Positions 60,408-64,000 of a stretch of DNA of 64,000 nucleotides are shown piece by piece (positions within the stretch are counted from its first letter, which is position 1; each line of letters starts with the position of its first letter). The position numbers and the translations under genes are program-made. The notes below the pieces were generated by a model. It saw only the letters and a list, made by a program, of their open reading frames with translations. It was not told the DNA's origin and made no database searches. The DNA comes from CAZRHR01 sp964578885 (GTDB taxonomy: Bacteria > Bacteroidota > Bacteroidia > CAIKAF01), in contig CAZOEO010000005.1 of NCBI GenBank assembly GCA_964578885.1, positions 62,001 through 126,000 of the forward strand, written 5' to 3'.

Positions 60408-61394
60408 ATGAACAAAACAATTCTACATCTCAGTTCGGTATTCATGGCCAAACTGCTGCTAACGCCCATGGTTTTTGCCCAAGGGGTTGGTATTAACACC
60501 GCGGGAGCCACCCCGGATCCATCGGCCATTTTGGATGCTTCAAGCACAACGCAAGGCTTTTTACCGCCACGCATGACCACCGCACAGCGAAATGCCATTA
60601 GCGCTCCGGCAGAGGGTTTAATGATATACAACACAGATTTAAAATGCATACAGTTCAACAAAGGCACGTCTGCGATCCCCAACTGGTCGTGCACCGATGG
60701 AACCAATCAGAGTAATCCTTGTGGAACCAGCACGGTAACTTTTATCTATAATGGAGCGCCCGTAACCTATGGCACCGTCGTAGGTGCAAACTACAGGTGC
60801 TGGCTCGACCGTAACTTAGGAGCAAGCCAAGTGGCAACCTCCAGCACAGATCATCTATCTTATGGCGATTTCTTCCAATGGGGAAGAGGCGACGATGGGC
60901 ACCAACGTATCAACTGGACCAGTGCCACCTCCGGCACGGCTGTGAACGTTTCTTCCAGTGCCACAAGCAATTCAATAACGCCTGGCAATGCTGATTTTCT
61001 CGGCCAAGGCGTGAATAACTGGTACACCGGAATGTCGCCCCACCCTGACTCGTTATGGCAAGGGGTTAACGGCATCAACAACCCTTGTCCAGCAGGTTGG
61101 AGAATACCTACACTCGCTGAATTAATTGCTGAAAAAGACAGTTGGAGCAGTGATGACCCGGCCGGAGCTTTTGCCTCACCGCTTAAGTTGCCCATGGCTG
61201 GCATGCGCGCGTGGAACCAGCCTAACACTTTATGGAATGTCGGTGACCATGGCTTCTATTGGAGCAGCACCATTAGTAACAATCCACAAGGCGGCGTTTC
61301 ACGCTACATCTACTTCGATTGGTGGAATTCAGCAACCCAAATAAGCCAAACCCAACGAACCAATGGCGTCAATGTTCGTTGCATTAAGGATTAA
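60408..61394 (+). CDS. FISUMP-domain secreted protein
   Basis: 328 residues with a signal region (MAKLLLTPMVFAQ). The first 80 residues (VGINTAGATPDPSAILDASS, GFLPPRMTTAQRNAIS, LMIYNTDLKCIQF) are the N-terminal module also found in the broken gene at 10432-12108, a common lead-in of Bacteroidota secreted proteins. The rest is a FISUMP domain: NYRCWLDRNLGASQVATSSTD, WGRGDDGHQ, NPCPAGWRIPTLAELI, FYWSSTISN and GVNVRCIKD at the end. The domain is thought to be carbohydrate- or surface-related. The binding target is unknown. Confidence 0.88.
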   Translation: MNKTILHLSSVFMAKLLLTPMVFAQGVGINTAGATPDPSAILDASSTTQGFLPPRMTTAQRNAISAPAEGLMIYNTDLKCIQFNKGTSAIPNWSCTDGTNQSNPCGTSTVTFIYNGAPVTYGTVVGANYRCWLDRNLGASQVATSSTDHLSYGDFFQWGRGDDGHQRINWTSATSGTAVNVSSSATSNSITPGNADFLGQGVNNWYTGMSPHPDSLWQGVNGINNPCPAGWRIPTLAELIAEKDSWSSDDPAGAFASPLKLPMAGMRAWNQPNTLWNVGDHGFYWSSTISNNPQGGVSRYIYFDWWNSATQISQTQRTNGVNVRCIKD

Positions 61395-61433
61395 TCCCAT
61401 TTTCGAGTATCATCAGGAAAAATTCAGTAGATC

Positions 61434-61462
61434 CTTGCCTGCTACCGGGCAAGCGCTTTTTT
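61434..61462 (+). terminator. Terminator of the FISUMP gene
   Basis: CTTGCC / GGCAAG with loop TGCTACCG, then CGCTTTTTT. Confidence 0.7.
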
Positions 61463-61828
61463 CGTCATGAAAAAATAATCTCCTACTGCCTGGCGTTCAC
61501 CTTCCATCTATGCATGGCCGCGAAAAAATCTTGCTTTATCAGCTTCTTTTTCCGCACATGGAGGGCAACGCCATATCTGCTTCATCGGCAGGATGCACTA
61601 AAGCGATTTTCACCAAAACCTATGCTTATGCAAGGCCCATTTCACACCCTTTCGGGTATCTAAAAATCGATTTTTCCTCTTTGATGTTATCATTCATACC
61701 ATGCCCCTGCCTCCCTTGGGCCGTCCAAACGTTGACCTCAAAAAATTAAACAATAAAAGGCCACACAATGTCTCATTTGCAAAAATTCTCTCGACTTTTG
61801 TACCACGATATCAACCCTTAAACACGCC
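61463..61828. other. Non-coding gap
   Basis: I see no gene in this stretch. Close to the next start a TTG (near 61779) and a TACC element 24 bases on resemble a weak promoter. Confidence 0.4.
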
Positions 61829-62683
61829 ATGAAACGAACCACCATCACCTTCCTGCTTTGCATACTTTGGCTAATCGCCTGTCAACAACCCAAAGGAAAA
61901 CCTTTAGCGCAAAAAGTACTACCCGCCGAAATAGGGGAAGTGCCCGAGGAAATCACCATCGAAAATGACGGTTATGAAGGTTGGCCCTCAAAACACACCC
62001 CGAAAGAAATCGAAAGAATTAAAAGAATCATTCGACTCTTTAAAGAACGTGAGATCGCTGAACTGGCTACGCTTTTCAGATATCCTATTGAAAGGGAAAT
62101 CCCTGTACCCTGGATAAAGGACGAAAAGGAATTTGTTCAGCGCTTCGATGAGCTTTTTGACACCGCCTTTGTCAATGAATTGGCAAAAGGGAACATGGAG
62201 GACTGGACGGTAGGAAGCATTACTCGAATAGGCTATAAAGAATACAGAATATATCTATTTGATTCTTTGATAGATGGTGTTAACTATCAAAGTCCCAAAG
62301 AGAAAATACTGCAACAAGCGCTCATCCAAAAAGAAAAGGAAAACCTACACCCAACTTTAAGGAGGTTTGAAAAGCCTATTTTTAAAGTAATAACAGATAA
62401 CTTCTTGATTCGTATCGATCAAATAAAGCCTAGATTATACCGCTATGCCTCGTGGAAAAGAGGCGCATATGAAGCTTCCCGCCCGGACCTGGTGCTGCAA
62501 AATGATAGCATAACGGATATGAGCAGCGGCGGAAACCATGCTTATCCATTTAACAATGGCCCCTACCGGTACGTGATACATCGGAACATTGTGGGTTGTG
62601 AGACCACGCCTCCTTTTACCTTGGATGTGGAAAAAAATGGCCATTCGTTGCATCGTGAAGGGGGAGATTTTGCGATTCAGTGA
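61829..62683 (+). CDS. Lipoprotein of unknown function
   Basis: 284 residues. Signal MKRTTITFLLCILWLIAC has lipobox LIAC. The mature protein is charged. A helix-rich part (TPKEIERIKRIIRLFKEREIAELATLF) is followed by IPVPWIKDEKEFVQRFDELFDTAFVNELAKG, a pattern seen in NTF2-like small domains, and a beta-rich C-terminus (GPYRYVIHRNIVGCETTPPFTLDVEKNG). The family is not recognised. It is the last intact gene of the accessory region. Confidence 0.7.
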   Translation: MKRTTITFLLCILWLIACQQPKGKPLAQKVLPAEIGEVPEEITIENDGYEGWPSKHTPKEIERIKRIIRLFKEREIAELATLFRYPIEREIPVPWIKDEKEFVQRFDELFDTAFVNELAKGNMEDWTVGSITRIGYKEYRIYLFDSLIDGVNYQSPKEKILQQALIQKEKENLHPTLRRFEKPIFKVITDNFLIRIDQIKPRLYRYASWKRGAYEASRPDLVLQNDSITDMSSGGNHAYPFNNGPYRYVIHRNIVGCETTPPFTLDVEKNGHSLHREGGDFAIQ

Positions 62684-63398
62684 GAAGGATATACCTCTAC
62701 CAAAAAGGATAAGCCAGGTCATTTGCTCCAGGGAGTAAAATGCTTCATTCCAAGAGGCCACCACTGACCACAGCACATGTTTCCACATTTCAGGTTCGGA
62801 AGGAAACAAACGGATTAACGGATTTGATCTATCTAAGGCCATTTCGCATAATCCATCCACTGCTATTATCGTTGGTATAATATGATTGGTTTATGGTAAA
62901 GCGCATAGACCTATTTCAGACGTATTGTCAAAAAATACCGTTTTTAATACCAATGGTCCACGAACTCTAATAGGCAGGAACCGGAGATCCAGCTGCCGTA
63001 AAAGGACAGCTTCCAGAAGCAATAAATGGTAAAATGGTCAGGATAAAAGATGTAAATAAGGATTTCGTTTCAGCCAATGTATATGCACCCTGGACATATG
63101 GGCAACAGAATGAATACAAATAAATCAAACCAATGTGACGGTATGCAGACACGAAAGGTCCCATGTACAAAACCAAAGCATCAACGTTCCCGGTGGAAAG
63201 TAGGCTTTTGAATAAAAAGAATTTGATATTTATTTGAAAAAGCGATGGTACTTCAAAAAGCGGGACGGATAGGTTCGACCGTTTAATGCGCTAAACCGGC
63301 AAAATGTCCGGCCAGCAAAGGAAAATGGGTTTGACCCATAGATTACATGCTTGTTGTAAAAACAAGGCAAGGGCATCGCACCAAGAAAAGTAATGCAT
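62684..63398. other. Non-coding gap with gene debris and hairpins
   Basis: There is no intact gene. It contains the fragment at 62974-63123 and small hairpins (ATGGGT/ACCCAT near 63329; CTTGTT/AACAAG near 63350). It looks like a decaying part of the accessory region. Confidence 0.45.
62974..63123 (+). pseudogene. Possible remnant of a protein C-terminus
   Basis: A 49-codon open stretch reads GTGDPAAVKGQLPEAINGKM, then VRIKDVNKDFVSANVYAPWT and YGQQNEYK before a TAA. Two stops lie directly upstream in the same frame, while NTNGPRTLIG is found just before in another frame, so a frameshifted gene end is likely. The wording is protein-like but I do not know the family. Confidence 0.35.
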
Positions 63399-63431
63399 AA
63401 AAAAAAGCCGGAACTTTCGTCCCGGCTTTTT
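63399..63431 (-). terminator. Terminator of the last sorting-domain gene
   Basis: On the minus strand, AAAAAGCCGG / CCGGCTTTTT with a short loop and a T run, 18 bases past the stop codon. Confidence 0.85.
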
Positions 63432-63448
63432 ACAGTATAAATGGTTAT

Positions 63449-64000
63449 TTAGTGCATCACTACAAACTTCTGAGTTACTTCTTTTCCACCAGCGGTGAAC
63501 GTGAAGAAGTAAGTTCCTGAAGCATATTGAGTAGTGTTTACATTCACCTCATGGCTTCCGGACTGTTGCATGCCTGGAGCGATGGTTTCCATGATACGAC
63601 CTTGGATATCACGCACTTCAATGGTTACATTAGAAGCATCATGCAAAGTGTATTCAATTTTGGTGAAAGCATCCGCAGGGTTAGGATAATTCTGGCTGAG
63701 GAAGAACTGACCATAGTCACCAATCTCAGTAGCTACACCTAAAGGCAGATCTTTGAATCCAAGACGGATACCAGCCACAGAGTTTCCGGAAATAATGAAC
63801 CAGTCTCCGGTGTCATCATCATTACCATTAGGAAGGTAGTACAGAGAAATCTGTCCTTGGTGACGGTCGCCGGAGGTAGCACCTACTACGATTTTAGACG
63901 TAGGATCGTTTGGCGCAGTTGGAGGTGAATCCAATTTGATACCACCATAGAAGAAACCGTTGGTTAAGGTAGTAGGAGCAGTCAACTTCATGCGAAGGAA
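63449..64000 (-). CDS. Secreted protein with type IX sorting domain, 5' end missing
   Basis: The frame is open to the window edge, so only the C-terminal 183 residues are visible. The last 85 form a type IX sorting domain: LSQNYPNPADAFTKIEYTLHDAS, VTIEVRDIQGRIMETI, SGTYFFTFTAGGKEVTQKFVVMH. Upstream, GDDDTGDWFIISGNSVAGIRLGF suggests a beta-rich repeat domain. The full size and role cannot be told. Confidence 0.88.
   Translation of the reverse strand, partial: FLRMKLTAPTTLTNGFFYGGIKLDSPPTAPNDPTSKIVVGATSGDRHQGQISLYYLPNGNDDDTGDWFIISGNSVAGIRLGFKDLPLGVATEIGDYGQFFLSQNYPNPADAFTKIEYTLHDASNVTIEVRDIQGRIMETIAPGMQQSGSHEVNVNTTQYASGTYFFTFTAGGKEVTQKFVVMH

Noticed and set aside
1..64000. CRISPR arrays and insertion sequences
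   Set aside because: I saw no regularly spaced short repeats and no transposase or integrase motifs in the window.

Overview
The window is a stretch of a Bacteroidota chromosome, probably Flavobacteriia or Cryomorphaceae-like; genus cannot be told from the sequence. The evidence is repeated type IX secretion C-terminal sorting domains, promoters of the TAnnTTTG type, and families typical of the phylum: GH3-type acyl-adenylase, IPExxxVDY protein, Omp28-like lipoprotein, FISUMP domain, DUF2490/DUF4956 pair and the bacillithiol-linked YtxJ. Two tRNAs (Leu-UAG, Asn-GUU) and many housekeeping genes are present.

Layout. 0-5 kb: end of a secreted adhesin-like protein, a repeat or RNA region, a class III aminotransferase, ytxJ, a lone receiver protein and a long non-coding stretch that I read as a structured RNA (RNA-1). 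5-14.5 kb: a sorting-domain protein, a lipase, an ABC-F ATPase, a tiny lipoprotein, a glycine-rich secreted protein broken by one TGA, type II NADH dehydrogenase, a GC-rich hairpin island and a second structured RNA (RNA-2). 14.5-28 kb, almost all on the minus strand: a pair of M16 peptidases, a PhoD-like protein without metal ligands, a CAT-like acetyltransferase, pyruvate kinase, an M28 peptidase, cysS and rlmN. 28-36.6 kb, plus strand: pgk, then a run of small lipoproteins, DUF4956/DUF2490, TauE, an M20 amidohydrolase and phnA. 35.9-37.3 kb holds three copies of a dispersed repeat. 37-44 kb: methyltransferase, clpX, clpP, tig, tRNA-Leu and an M48 protease. 44-57.5 kb: aminotransferase, KefB-type antiporter, two tandem TPR histidine kinases, a Wzi/RemB-like barrel, GH3, a degenerate M23, radical SAM and rbfA. 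57.7-63.4 kb: accessory region behind tRNA-Asn, with a toxin-antitoxin-SecB-like operon, lipoproteins, a FISUMP protein and gene debris. The window ends inside another sorting-domain protein.

The most interesting points are these. (1) RNA-1 and RNA-2 are two diverged copies of one unrecognised structured RNA. They have near-identical promoters with the same 24-base element spacing, and several stems change sequence in both arms while keeping pairing. (2) A likely tripartite toxin-antitoxin-chaperone operon sits next to tRNA-Asn, and the tRNA 3' end is repeated on its far side. (3) A dispersed repeat with a G-rich hairpin core occurs at least three times. (4) Four genes (ABC-F, cysS, rlmN, pgk) have a perfect -7 box exactly four bases before the start codon, which suggests leaderless or nearly leaderless mRNAs.
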